From NCBI GenBank assembly GCA_963680875.1, contig OY804589.1, positions 20,170,413 through 20,234,412 of the forward strand: a stretch of DNA of 64,000 nt. Reading direction: 5' to 3'. How positions within the stretch are numbered: the first letter of the stretch is position 1; each line of letters begins with the position of its first letter. This DNA is from Bathymodiolus brooksi (taxonomy: Eukaryota > Mollusca > Bivalvia > Mytilida > Modiolidae). Shown here piece after piece: positions 11,374-22,292 of the stretch. Made by a program: the position numbers and the translations under genes. The notes beneath the pieces are model-generated. The model saw nothing but the letters and a program-made list of their open reading frames with translations, did not search any database and was not told the DNA's origin.

Positions 11374-11460
11374 TGCCGGAAGTGATCACGTGCACATGCA
11401 TCACCGGAAGTGACCGGAAGTTGCTTCACCGGATATGACGTCACCGGAACCGGAAGTCAT
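11374..11460. promoter_or_regulatory. Subterminal CCGGAAGT/TGACGTCA cluster, left end, copy 1
   Basis: At least four CCGGAAGT-type sites (11376, 11404, 11414 and about 11450), a CACGTG at about 11387-11392 and a TGACGTCA at 11436-11443 fall within 90 bp. These match ETS, E-box and CRE/ATF consensus sites. They could be transposase-binding repeats, a promoter, or both. The same cluster, inverted, is at 17613-17721. In copy 2 the clusters are at 39873-39958 and 48235-48330. Confidence 0.55.
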
Positions 11461-12311
11461 GAACCGGGAATGAAAGGGAGACAATTTCACGCGTTTTTTA
11501 CCCGGTTTTCCCCGGAACTCCTCTAGATTCTAGGTAAGAACAATGGAATTGTGAATCCAACCTGTATCGAGTCATTATAGCGCTATTACCCCCTATGCTA
11601 AACCATTTTTCCCTCCTGAATTGTGCAGTCAGCCGTGATTAATTGACTCAGTGGTAATTTATGCAATATATGACTGCATTTTCTATGTTCTTTTGTTTGT
11701 TTGGTTTTTTCGTAAATAAAATGTTATTCTTCATACGGGGCTTTACATTATAACAAAACGCCAAGTACGTTTTCTAAGCTTTATTGATAAGACGATGCAC
11801 ACTAGTCTTGACTAATTACGGCTCTTCACAGGAACACCTGTCTCAAGCGATAATGAAGTATTCCAAACCGAGTAAATTTACATAATTTTGTGTTGCTTAA
11901 TTAAGGACCTCTCATTATTATTCTAAGTATTGTACCATTCATAGGGGTTTTAACACCGTGTTTTAATTATGCATACTTTAATGCAAACATTTACACAATG
12001 CATATATTACCATACCATAAAAATGTATCATGAATTTAAAAACTCATACTGTTTTTCTAAGGTTATAAAAGTCCCTCCCCCCCAATAATGGGTTGAAGGT
12101 TAATACACCTATGAAAAAAACAGCTGTTCAATCTTCGTGTAAAACGACAAATTGTATGATTTTATAAGATGTATTTTTTATTACGGTCTATTAGGCAACC
12201 CTTAAATTTTATGTTGGTTTTTCTAAAGAGGCCCCGCGTTTAATTATTCATACGCGTGTCAGTGAAGTGGGTATTCGATACATGAAGTAATCAATAAGAG
12301 ATTAACCCCCA

Positions 12312-12721
12312 ACGATCAGATAAGTTGAAACATGAAAGACCTCTAGGTGCTTTAAATATAGACATAATACACAAACAAATCGATACCAAGTATTGCTAAA
12401 TTGATTTCAACCGTACCAGACTCTAATGTTATCTCCGACCTTTTACCAATGCACACAAAACAGTCATCACTATATTGTAAGCTTAAATGGCAGTCAAGAT
12501 TAACAGAGAAAATATAACTATATGTATTAACCCATCATAAAAAAGCCATAAGTACGGCATTTAAATTTACGCTCCAATGATCAGACAAGTTGAAACATGA
12601 ATGTATTTACTACACATATGCCCTTAGGTGAACTTTAGGTGATTTAAATATAAACATAATACACAAAAATCGATACCAAGTATTGCTAAATTGATTTCAA
12701 CCGTACCAGACTCCAATGTTA
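12312..12721. repeat. Internal direct repeat in palindrome left arm
   Basis: Two direct copies of a ~120-145 bp segment (12312-12430 and 12575-12721) share GATCAGA-AAGTTGAAACATGAA followed by AATCGATACCAAGTATTGC. In copy 2 they lie at about 40808-40952 and 41098-41241. There the first unit keeps ~25 bp lost in copy 1. Confidence 0.75.
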
Positions 12722-13436
12722 AAAAATGCAGATTATGTGGGGAAAACAACAGATATTTTTGTACACGTGTGCTGTAACTGTCAATATTCTTTCGAAATCC
12801 AATAAGAATTTTTTTTAAAGAATTTAATTAGCGTTATATTTTTGACAAACTTTTCGTCTGCTAAATCTATTGATTTTATGTTATCGGATAACCAAGATAT
12901 TTAAAATATCCTTTCGTAAAAGTCGCGTGGCGTCAGCTGCATTCCTTACACGGTTTAGCTATGTTTACTCTGGTGAAACCAAATGACGTTTATTTTACAG
13001 GATTTGTCATTGTAACAGGAACTTTTACTTATTTTTTTTTTTGGTGTTCTACCATCTAGAGCATACTGAACGACAACTTAGTTATTAGTAGTAGTTTTTA
13101 TATTATAGTATTATTTTTCAAATCAGACATGTATAAATTTGAAATGTTAAGAATTTGGACTATATTTATAACAAGGAAGCTACTATACCAAGAGTTTCCT
13201 ATGGGTTGAGTTGAAGTTTTTCGCTCGCCACGATGACTCGGTTAACCGTTACGGAATACCTGTGTCACAAATGACCACAGATATGTTCCACTTGTCGTAA
13301 GCACTTCCCGGTCCTTTCCTCATTGATGTGTATAACATTATTGTATAGAGCGGATATACTAAATTGATATAATTTGTTTCTAATTGTACATTTATGACAA
13401 TAAAATATGTTTCAACTAAATTAATGGCTTATCTCC

Positions 13437-13630
13437 GAGTTCGTAACTATGGTAACACGATGGGTGCCACTAGTGGTGCAGAAACCGCTAACTCTTCCAG
13501 AGCACCCGAGTACACCCCAGGTTTTATTTAGATTTGTGTTACTCGATCTTTAGTTTTTCTGTTTATTCTTTTGTCAATCGCTGTTTGTCCATTTTTCTTT
13601 GCCCATTATGTTGTCTGTCCTTCGATTTTA
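13437..13630 (+). repeat. Dispersed repeat of mussel type, copy 1 left arm
   Basis: The stretch with TCTTCCAGAGCACCCGAG followed by GTTTATTCTTTTGTCAAT closely resembles, from memory, a repeat that is abundant in mytilid genomes. It recurs in copy 2 at about 41950-42155 and inverted at about 46375-46590. It may be the terminal part of the adjoining gypsy element. The family name cannot be assigned from here. Confidence 0.45.
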
Positions 13631-14486
13631 ATTGGTGAAACTTGATTCCAATTAGGTTTTTCCTTTTTTATCTGATATACAGTTGCATAGGAATTTAATT
13701 TGTTGTCATTTAGCTGGGATTCCCTTATTTCTTCTGGTTCCCAGTTTTTTTTCAAAATTTCAGAATTCATTAGATTAGGTTCAACTGAATGACTCTGCTT
13801 ACTGCCAGTAGTTACCCTGACTTGTTCTAGGGTTGTAGCGCATTCAGGTTCACTCTTCTCTTCTGTATTTCTCTCTTGATGACGTAAGCAAACTTTACAA
13901 GGTGTCCGTGATAATGCATCTGCATTGTTGTGTTGCCTACCTGGAGATGTCAATACATCTTTTAACCTAATAAAAGCCTGTTCACATTCATCATTCCACT
14001 GAAATATTGAACCTTTTTCACACATCTTATGCAATGGTCTGGCTATGATTGCAAAGTTTTTCACATATTTCCTGTAATAGGAGCAAAGACCAAGAAAGCC
14101 CCTCATTTGCATAGGTGTTTTTGGTCTGGGCCAGTCTTGAACAGTTTTAATTTTATCAGGATCTGTACTAATTCCTTCTTCTGAGACCACACGCTCCAAA
14201 AACAACTTAACATTAGTTTGAATTTTTTTTTAACTAGATGAAGGGTTCAGTCAAGCATTCTAAGTATTTTCTCCTTTTCTGTTTGTCTCCTACCATATGG
14301 TAAGCGTCTGAGTGATTGCCTTATTGGTATTGCACTCCCTGTATTGATTTTATGTTGTACTAAATCTGTATGACCTAAAGCACCTTTGGATTTTGAGAAA
14401 ACATATTTTGGTGTTTTGTTAACAATTTTGACGATGTGATTCGAGTTCTTAATACATTTTTCATGTTCATTTAAATTTGCAATCAC
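13606..14486 (-). pseudogene. Ty3/gypsy pol fragment, copy 1
   Basis: Minus strand, two open segments. The first (14486-14247) has the pre-RT signature HKINTGSAIPIRQSLRRLPY. The second (14205-13606) starts FLERVVSEEGISTDPDKI and continues through GFLGLCSYYRKYVKNF and ARPLHK to FQWNDECEQAF, which is the RT connection region. It then jumps at LTSPGRQHNNADALSR to the last RNase H motif. The RT palm with its YxDD and most of RNase H are absent, so the fragment is doubly deleted and inactive. Both deletions are shared with the right arm of copy 2, which dates them before the palindrome formed. Confidence 0.85.
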
Positions 14487-14861
14487 TATTTTGTCCTTTT
14501 ATTGTGTTTTTGTGCATCCGTGTTCAATATGTTCGTCATACATTCGTTTTGTTTTTGCTTTTGACGTTTATTTTTTGAGGTTTCACTCGGAATTTCGTGT
14601 TTATTCAACATCTTAATTTCTATTTTATTGACTTGTTGGAGTTTTGTCATAGATGTTTACGTTAGTATTCGATATTTTCATAATGTGTTTCATTCTGTCT
14701 GAGATTTTGTCGTTTACTTTTTTGATTCCTTCCTCCAATTTTCGTGTTTATTCAACATCTTAATCACTATTTTTGTTGACTTGTTACAGTTTCGTCATAA
14801 CTGTTTACGTTAATGTGTGATATTTTCATAATGTGTTTCGTTTTGTCTGAGATTTTGTCAT

Positions 14862-14907
14862 TGGAGGAGGAGGAGGAGGAGGGGGAGGAGGGGGAAGAGG
14901 AGGAGGG
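14862..14907. repeat. GGA microsatellite, copy 1
   Basis: Purine-rich (GGA)n tract at the inner end of the left palindrome arm. The copy 2 equivalent is at 43268-43310. Confidence 0.9.
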
Positions 14908-14968
14908 ATGGTTTTTCACAGTAAAAATACAGGAATATTCCCCAAAATAACATTTTCTCTTCTACAAT

Positions 14969-15012
14969 ATTAGGGTTAGAGTTAGGGTTAGGATTAGGGT
15001 TAGGGTTAGAGT
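14969..15012. repeat. Interstitial TTAGGG repeats, copy 1
   Basis: About seven TTAGGG-type units, two of them variants (TTAGAG, TTAGGA). TTAGGG is the metazoan telomere unit. The short, degenerate tract in the palindrome loop is interstitial. The copy 2 equivalent is at 43372-43414. Confidence 0.85.
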
Positions 15013-15678
15013 GTCTAACATCACATATAACCAATTAAGTACACACATTAATTACAACACACCAATTAGACATATTGATTAATTGCAATAAACTTATTAA
15101 CATATATTAATGACTTTGTGATAATCTTTCAGTGCTGTGATATATATATTTGTCCATATATTATTTTTATTTATTTCTATATTCAATGTAGATTCATTTC
15201 AATTCGTTGTTAAATTTTATTGTCAATTTTCTTGTTTATTTTAAAATTTCAATTTCTATTTTTAAATTTTATTTTTTATTTTTAAATTAATTTGGAGAAA
15301 ATCTATTCAGTTTCCGTGTTACTTATGTTTTGTTTGTTAAAAAAAAAAGTTAATTGTTCTAATATTGATTTTTTTTTATCATTCATCAAGTAAAATGATG
15401 AGGAGATGAAAAAATACAACCCCCCCCCCCCGAAAAAAACCCCAAACGTTGATAAATGAAATAATAATTTAAGGTTACAAAATCTTTTGTTTTCTTTAAA
15501 AAAAAAATTGAATTCTAATATAAATTTGAATAAAATAAAAACATCACCACAGATTTACAGCAAAATAACAATTGGAATGAAATGACAATAGAGCATGTAA
15601 TGACCAATAACAGACAACATCCAGTCAACACCGCTGTCTGACACTGAAGAACTGCTTCATTTAAAATGGTAAATATGG
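15013..15678. other. AT-rich palindrome loop
   Basis: Very AT-rich with a poly-C tract at 15421-15432 and no gene. The copy 2 equivalent is 43415-44080, with a poly-C tract at about 43821-43834. Confidence 0.5.
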
Positions 15679-15687
15679 TTGCTTAAC

Positions 15688-16020
15688 ATGAAAATGGTAC
15701 AGAATATAAAGGAACATAAACAGACAAATTTACAGTTACTGATAATTTGGGAAAACGACAAAGTTCCTACCAAGGTCAGTGTCAGCTTGTCTTTGTCACT
15801 GTGGAAAGTCTTGTGCAGTGCTACACAAGTGGTGGACGATTTGATCAGTCGAACGAAAGATGGAGAACCCGTGGACTGGAGATATTCTCTGGGAGAAGAC
15901 GTCTACGTTATCATCAAAGCCTCTCAACTGACAATTCACAGCAGGAAGCACTTCGTACCTCATGGAGAATGGACATTACATCCTACGAAGATAGGAGTGA
16001 CCCTGAGCCTTTACGAATAG
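15688..16020 (+). CDS. Unidentified ORF in palindrome loop, copy 1
   Basis: A 110-codon frame from the ATG at 15688 includes LLIIWENDKVPTKVSVSLSL and ends in GVTLSLYE. An overlapping frame (15747-16055) is also open. Comparing the copies, three differences are silent and three change residues in the first frame. In the second frame nearly all change residues, so the first is the better candidate. No signal peptide, membrane segment or known domain is recognised. A CAG just after the second ATG could be a splice acceptor, in which case this is a 3' terminal exon. It may be cargo carried by the palindromic element. Confidence 0.3.
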   Translation: MKMVQNIKEHKQTNLQLLIIWENDKVPTKVSVSLSLSLWKVLCSATQVVDDLISRTKDGEPVDWRYSLGEDVYVIIKASQLTIHSRKHFVPHGEWTLHPTKIGVTLSLYE

Positions 16021-17612
16021 AAATAACTGAAAAAAATCATCATATCTTTATTTGAAGACAGATTAAATGAACTTAATGAGGAAAGGACCGGGAAGTCATT
16101 ACGACAAGTGGAACATATCTGTGGTCATTTGTGACACAGGTATTCCGTAACGGTTAACCGAGTCATCGTGGCGAGCGAAAAACTTCAACTCAACCCATAG
16201 GAAACTCTTGGTATAGTAGTTTCCTGGTTGTAAATATAGTCCAAATTCTTAACATTTCAATTTTATACATGTCTGATTTGAAAAATAATACTATAATATA
16301 AAAACTACTACTAATAACTAAGTTGTCGTTCAGTGTGCTCTAGATGCTAGAACACCAAAAAATAAAAAAAATAAGTAAAAGTTCATGTTTTAATGACAAA
16401 TTCTGTAAATTAAACGTCATTTGGTTTCACCAGAGTAAATATAGCTAAACCGTGTAAGGAATGCAGCAGACGCCACGCGACTTTTACGAAAGGATATTTT
16501 AAATATCTTGGTTATCCGATAACATAAAATCAATAGATTTAGCAGACGAAAAGTTTGTCAAAAATATAACGCTAATTAAATTCTTTAAAAGAAAAATTCT
16601 TTTTGGATTTCGAAAGAATATTGACAGTTACAGTCGGGTACGGTTGAAATCAATTTAGCAATACTTGGTATCGATTTTTGTGTATTATGTTTATATTTAA
16701 ATCACCTAAAGTTCACCTAAGGGCATATGTGTAGTAAATACATTCATGTTTCAACTTGTCTGATCATTGGGGGTTAATATCTTTTTGATTACTTCATGTA
16801 TCGAATACCCACTTCACTGGCACGCGTATGAATAATTAAACGCTGGGCCTCTTTAGAAAAACCAATATAAAATTTAAGGGTTGGCTAATAGACCGTAATA
16901 AAAAAATACATCTTATAAAATCATACAATTTGTCGTTTTACACGAAGATTGAACAGCTGGTTTTTTTCATAGGTGTATTGACCTTCAACCCATTATGGGG
17001 GGGGGGAGGGACTTTTATAACCTTACAAAAACAGTATGAGTTTTTAAATTCATGATACATTTTTATGGTATGGTAATATATGCATTGTGTAAATGTTTGC
17101 ATTAAAGTATGCATAATTAAAACACGGTGTTAAAACCCCTATGAATGGTACAATACTTAGAATAATAATGAGAGGTCCTTAATTAAGCAACACAAAATTA
17201 TGTAAATTTACTCGGTTTGGAATACTTCATTATCGCTTGAGACAGGTGTTCCTGTGAAGAGCCGTAATTAATCAAGACTATTGTGCATCGTCTTATCAAT
17301 AAAGCTTAGAAAACGTACTTGGCGTTTTGTTATAATGTAAAGCCCCGTATGAAGAATAACATTTTATTTACGAAAAAACCAAACAAACAAAAGAACATAG
17401 AAAATGCAGTCATATATTGCATAAATTACCACTGAGTCAATTAATCACGGCTGACTGCACAATTCAGGAGGGAAACATGGTTTATCATAGGGGGTAATAG
17501 CGCTATAATGACTCGATACAGGTTGGATTCACAATTCCATTGTTCTTACCTAGAATCTAAAGGAGTTCCGGGGAAAACCGGGTAAAACACGCGGGAAATT
17601 GTCTCCCTTTCA

Positions 17613-17721
17613 TTTCCGGTTCATGACTTCCAGTTCCGGTGACGTCATTTCCGGTGACGTCATATCCGGTGATGCAATTTCCGGTCACTTCCGGTGATGC
17701 ATGCGCACGTGATCACTTCCG
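17613..17721. promoter_or_regulatory. Subterminal ACTTCCGG/TGACGTCA cluster, right end, copy 1
   Basis: Mirror of 11374-11460, with one extra unit of TTCCGGTGACGTCAT compared with the right end of copy 2. The array therefore expands and contracts by whole units. A GCATGCGCAC string (NRF1-like) is also present. Confidence 0.5.
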
Positions 17722-17776
17722 ACACCACCTCACTGCACCACCTCAAATACTAAGTGGATGGTGCTTCTATACTACT

Positions 17777-17782
17777 ATCCTT
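17777..17782. repeat. 6-bp target-site duplication, right, copy 1
   Basis: ATCCTT directly follows the terminus CTATACTACT. It is identical to 11316-11321. Confidence 0.85.
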
Positions 17783-18346
17783 CAACTCATTATGTTTTTA
17801 GAACTATAACTGAATTAATTGAACTATTGTATATTGTGTTTTGCTTCTGTCATGTACATGTACATTAAAAAATGTGCAGACAAATGATCATCTCTTCTTT
17901 AATAAATCCATTTTATAAACTAGGTATTTTAAAAAAATATATAATTTCCATAGTATGTACTTTTTATGTAAAAATAATTCTTATTGTATGTGCTTTAAAA
18001 TAATTCTTATTGTATGTGCTTTTTAAAATAATTTTCAGTTGCATAGAATTTACGCAAAAAAAAATCTTCTTAAAGACCAAACCATTGTTTTCTGAAAGTA
18101 TTCATATTTTTATACTTTGTGATTTTAATACTAAGTACGTACGCACCAAACATTTTTCATGCATAAAACTATTTATTTATTGGATTTTCATGCATGATCG
18201 ATCAGTCATCCAGTTGTGTAATGGGTGGCATGTCAAAGGGATATACGAAAATCCTTCATAACTCCTAAATCGTTCAAGTTATCTGCACAAAACTTTGACA
18301 GTTCAATAACTATAATGTACTGAAGTCATATACATGTCCTGTGTCA
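17783..18346. other. Unassigned AT-rich interior of outer transposon
   Basis: Continues the sequence interrupted by the palindromic element, with AATAAA-like signals near 17900. The frame at 18010-18261 is AT-rich, is truncated in copy 2 (48616-48810), and has no recognisable domain. Confidence 0.4.
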
Positions 18347-18472
18347 AACTGAAATAAAGAAAAAGTCAAATTTAATGAGAAATGAAATAATATAGTTGTT
18401 GTAATTTAATTAAAGCAAAAATGATTAATTAGTGAAATATCACATTCTATATTTACATGTAGTTAAGTATGG
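18347..18472. repeat. Right subterminal module of outer element, outer half, copy 1
   Basis: Reverse complement of about 2815-2925. It is separated from the rest of the right subterminal region (23546-23660) by the TTAA element. Confidence 0.7.
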
Positions 18473-19194
18473 CTCCACCTAAGAATCATGCAAAATAAAG
18501 AAAAAAGTGATTTACCTTATGTCATCAATTCACTCAATATTTTGTTATATGACGTATTTTGAGTAAAAATAAATATATATTCAAAGACAAGTGCTTATTT
18601 ATGCTATTTTTGCTATTAAACCCAAATTAAAATCAGAATGGTCACATTTTTTTTTACTAACAAAGTATGTAAAAAGGTTGGATATCCAGAACACATTATC
18701 TGCTGTGAACAGGCGATTTGTAATAAACTATATAGCACAATGAAAAATATTGGATCTCCTCTTCAAAACATCAATTTTTTTCATTTGTGGTTTGTGTTTT
18801 TTTTTGTTATTTTAGTTTTAAATTAACCCCTCCAAATCACAATTCCAAGAACGACAACTCTTGTTGAACTTCAAAATGAATAACATTTTACTTATTTCTT
18901 GTTGTAACCTCAACCAATGAAGTAAAAGTCTTTAATTATCTATTTCTATTTTAATTGGTTAAAATAGCAATACATTTTGATGATGAATTTGATAAATTTA
19001 ATATTTTTTCTGCTTATTTTCATTCTGTTCGTATATTATTTATTTACAATTCATCACTTCCGATTTTTCTCAAATATCACCTCACTGGATAACTCGAATA
19101 ATTCAGCGCCCTCTATCCGCTATCGCTACATGAGGGCTTGAACTGTCCTTGTGATAAAAACGCGTAATCTGCTCTCTAAAAGAGAGAGCTAATC

Positions 19195-19299
19195 AGCGAT
19201 GATTATTTGCCGAGTATGCGCATGGTGGTTCTTTCCATTTCCGGTCATGTTTACAAACAACAAGAAATGGAGATCGACAAGTGGATTTACGATGTTTAA
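19195..19299 (+). promoter_or_regulatory. Candidate promoter with short leader ORF in TTAA element, copy 1
   Basis: A locally CpG-richer stretch contains TATGCGCATGG (NRF1-like) and TTTCCGGTC (ETS-like) about 20-60 bp before an ATG at 19267. The ATG is in good context (AAGAAATGG) and opens MEIDKWIYDV before a stop. The layout resembles a TATA-less promoter plus first exon. Copy 2 has the same at about 49741-49845. No donor site is convincing. Confidence 0.3.
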
Positions 19300-19833
19300 T
19301 TCATCATTTAGTTTTCCTACATTTCTTCTCTTTTCACCTTTTAGATTAGTAAGGTCAAACACGTGGGTACAATGAAATCATTTGACATCTGAGCTCTCAA
19401 TTGACCAATGTTTACACACATTTCCTAAGCTCCTCCTTCTTTTAGTGCCAAAAGTCACCACGCGCAGTTTATACCCAGAATGCATTGCTAATTGGAAACT
19501 TCCAATTGACGCGTTTTATCGAGAAAGTCGTTCAGGTGTTAATATAACAAAGCGTAATATAACGACTGTATTATTCGGGTTACTCACTGGACTGCTGTAC
19601 TTTAAAATGATTGAGAAATGTTGTTGCTACACATGAAAAATATAATATTTCACTTAGAAATTATCCTGGCGGTACAGAGCAGATACTTTCTTTGGTAGTC
19701 TAATCTCACCGAGATTAGCTATGTCGTAGAGTTAGAAACTCGTGGTAGACTTTCGGCAGAGTAAAAGTGGCACTCATCATCAACATACGGGAAATTAAAG
19801 ACATTTAGAGGATTATCTCCTTTCCATAGGCAG

Positions 19834-22292
19834 ATGATCTTGGAGGACTATGGTGTTTTACTACCTGTTGAAATGGTATGTTTACAATCACTTTATTCTT
19901 ACTCTTAGCTATTATCCAAGATACAGTTTTTTAAAAGTAAAATTTAGTTAAATTTACATAATAAAAATAACTTCTGAAAAATATAGCAAATTTACAGGAT
20001 TGGATTGATTATTGTATACTGTTTTGTTAATGCAATTATATACAAAATAAACATGCCTATCTTGAAAAATTAAAAGAGTATGGAATGTAAGAAAATGTCT
20101 CATGTTCAAATTCGCATTGGATATCCTTGTGTGACATTACGTTGTTAATGTGCAACAGTACTAGTAATACCCATGATGTACCTCTGTAAAGCTTTAAATA
20201 CAATAGTTAATTGTTAGTTATATGCTAATTATGAAAATTATGCCAAAGTTACAGAATTTGAATTATCACTGTACAGGGACATATATGGGGATATATAAAG
20301 TGGACAACAAAGGGGTTGGTTCTCGCCAAGATTTGCTTTAACTGAATGCTAAATGGTGCATTCTCGGAATATTTAAGAGTATCAAAAAAGTACAATTTTA
20401 AATACCTAAGTTAATAAAGTAGGCTTAAAATAGGTCAAAATATGCCCTTCTTGCCTTAGCAGACACAAATAATGATAAGATCCCTGCTCAGATATCGTAG
20501 ACACACCGATATGTGTTACCTGATCGAAACATTTGTTGTTTCATGGGCTATGAGAGCGAACAAATTATTAGTGTTGCATATATACACCTGCAAACTATTG
20601 CGGTACGAATCTGATGTTTTATGATTTTAATGATCTCTTCCTAGATGTCAGGGGAGGTATATTTCTTTAGTACTACATTGTAGCTATATGTTCGACAAGC
20701 ATTCGGTCAACCTGTGCCTTTGAATTTAAATTTGTCATGAAATTACTTAGCTCCAGAGGATGACAGCATACAATGCAATATGTTGTTTCCTTAATTTTCA
20801 ACAATACATGTTTGTTTTCATTACTTGGATCTTTTTAAATTCTGAGAGTTTGTAAATCATTGGTTCATCTACAGAATATTTGGAAGTGACCGAAAAGAAA
20901 ATAAGGGCATACTGTGATACAACAGTTACATCAACAGCTATATATCCGCTCTTCATAAGTTTGTACAAAACTTTACATAGAAAAAGGATGGATGCTCAGC
21001 ATCGTGGTGTACTTGTAAAACCTATAACATTTTTAAAATGCAAAAGTTTATGTTTATCAAAGCATCTTTTAATAATGTCTTTTAGGGATAAACGTCATTG
21101 CTTGAAAATCTTTTGAAAGTGGAGATGGTATTGTATACACAGAAGATGATGTCAAGAAAATATGTCCAACTCCACCATCACTAGGACTCATCGTTTATGA
21201 ATCATTCATTTTGCCATCAAAAGAAGAAGGGATAATGTGAAGAAAAAAAACAGAAAATGTAAATGAGGATACCATATAAAATGAAATTGTGACATCTGAC
21301 CAACTAGTAAATGCAATGCAAGGGACATTTTCCTACGCAGACTCCGGATGTACTATTTTTTTTAAATTTATTTTGTAAAAAGAAAAATAGGAGACTAGAG
21401 TTTAATGATACTGTTTTTTTGTCATTTGTCAGTATAGAAAGGAGGTGAGGAATGCCTACAAGGGAGGTGGACTGGTGGAGGCCATGTATTGTTTGCTAAA
21501 TATAACTTTATTTTATCCTATATTTACGAATAAAAAAAAATCCTATTTTCCAATATAATTTTTGTCAAAAGTAACTTGACAACCTGCACTATCTCTTTCC
21601 TATTCAGATTGTATTTTTTCAAGACTTTTTTTTACCGTCTCGAAACTCAAAGCAACAAACAGTAGAGTGAGCGATTGCTATTAAACTCAAACTCAGCAAT
21701 TTTCAGCTCTATCATTGCGAGAACAAGTTAATTTTCAATGAGATGATGTCCGTTTTGTACTAGACCAAGACGTTTAGTTGCATTTGTATTGTACTAGTTC
21801 ACTGAAACAACAGTCTGTGGATTGACACGCTGTCCCACTTAGACACATTATCCTGATATCCGAGCCAACCTTTGCTCTTTCTTCTTAATGCTGCGTGCTT
21901 AGCGCACAAGCAAGACATACCAATCTTATGGTCTCTGGTTTAATTTACAAACAGTAGAAGATGGGGATCTAGAATCAGCTATTCAGATGACAGAAGTTGT
22001 TAAACTATGAATTCTGTGAACTCTGAATAATCTAAATATTTTGTTCTAGACTGGCGAGACATATGTATTACTGGCATTATTTATAGGAGCCACCTGTATG
22101 CCTAGGACAACCAAACAAGCTTATGGCATTACTTTGACCTCATTTTTACAGTCTAGCGACCATGTACAAGTTGTTTTATTTTCTTTTTTTCACGAAAGAT
22201 CAATAATATTTGGTGTATATTTTCCCTATGTTAATCTGTTAACAAATCAGATTTTCTTGTCGCCAAGAACATTTCATGTTAAGTTATTATAG
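19834..22292 (+). pseudogene. Candidate spliced gene remnant inside TTAA element, copy 1
   Basis: Five exon-like open segments lie in one orientation. 19834-19875 starts MILEDYGVLLPVEM and is followed directly by GTATGT. 20875-21116 follows CTACAG and contains EYLEVTEKKIRAYCDTT. 21086-21240 follows TTTTAG and contains DGIVYTEDDVKKICPTPPS. 21955-22010 follows AAACAG and reads VEDGDLESAIQMTEVVKL. 22050-22292 follows TTCTAG and starts TGETYVLLALFIGATCMPRT. The third segment has a TGA at 21103-21105 where copy 2 has TGG, and other stops lie between segments. I cannot name the family. It may be the element's transposase, a cargo gene, or chance frames. The second and third segments overlap in part and cannot both be exons of one transcript as drawn. 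Confidence 0.3.

Larger units (their letters stand above)
11322..17776. mobile_element. Palindromic element with 6-bp TSD (Polinton-like ends), copy 1
   Basis: A 6.46-kb element starts AGTAGTATAG and ends CTATACTACT between ATCCTT duplications. Its arms are long inverted repeats: the left arm (about 11322-13330) pairs with the right arm (about 16074-17776). The centre holds a gypsy pol fragment, GGA and TTAGGG repeats, and one unidentified ORF. A 6-bp duplication with AG/CT termini and long inverted repeats is known for Polinton/Maverick elements. No DNA polymerase B, capsid, protease or retroviral-type integrase is visible, so at most this is a non-autonomous or foldback derivative. Compared with copy 2, about 2.2 kb of the inner right arm is deleted. 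Confidence 0.65.

Noticed and set aside
14969..15012. Chromosome end or telomere
   Set aside because: Only about seven partly degenerate TTAGGG units lie inside a mobile element, with ordinary sequence on both sides.
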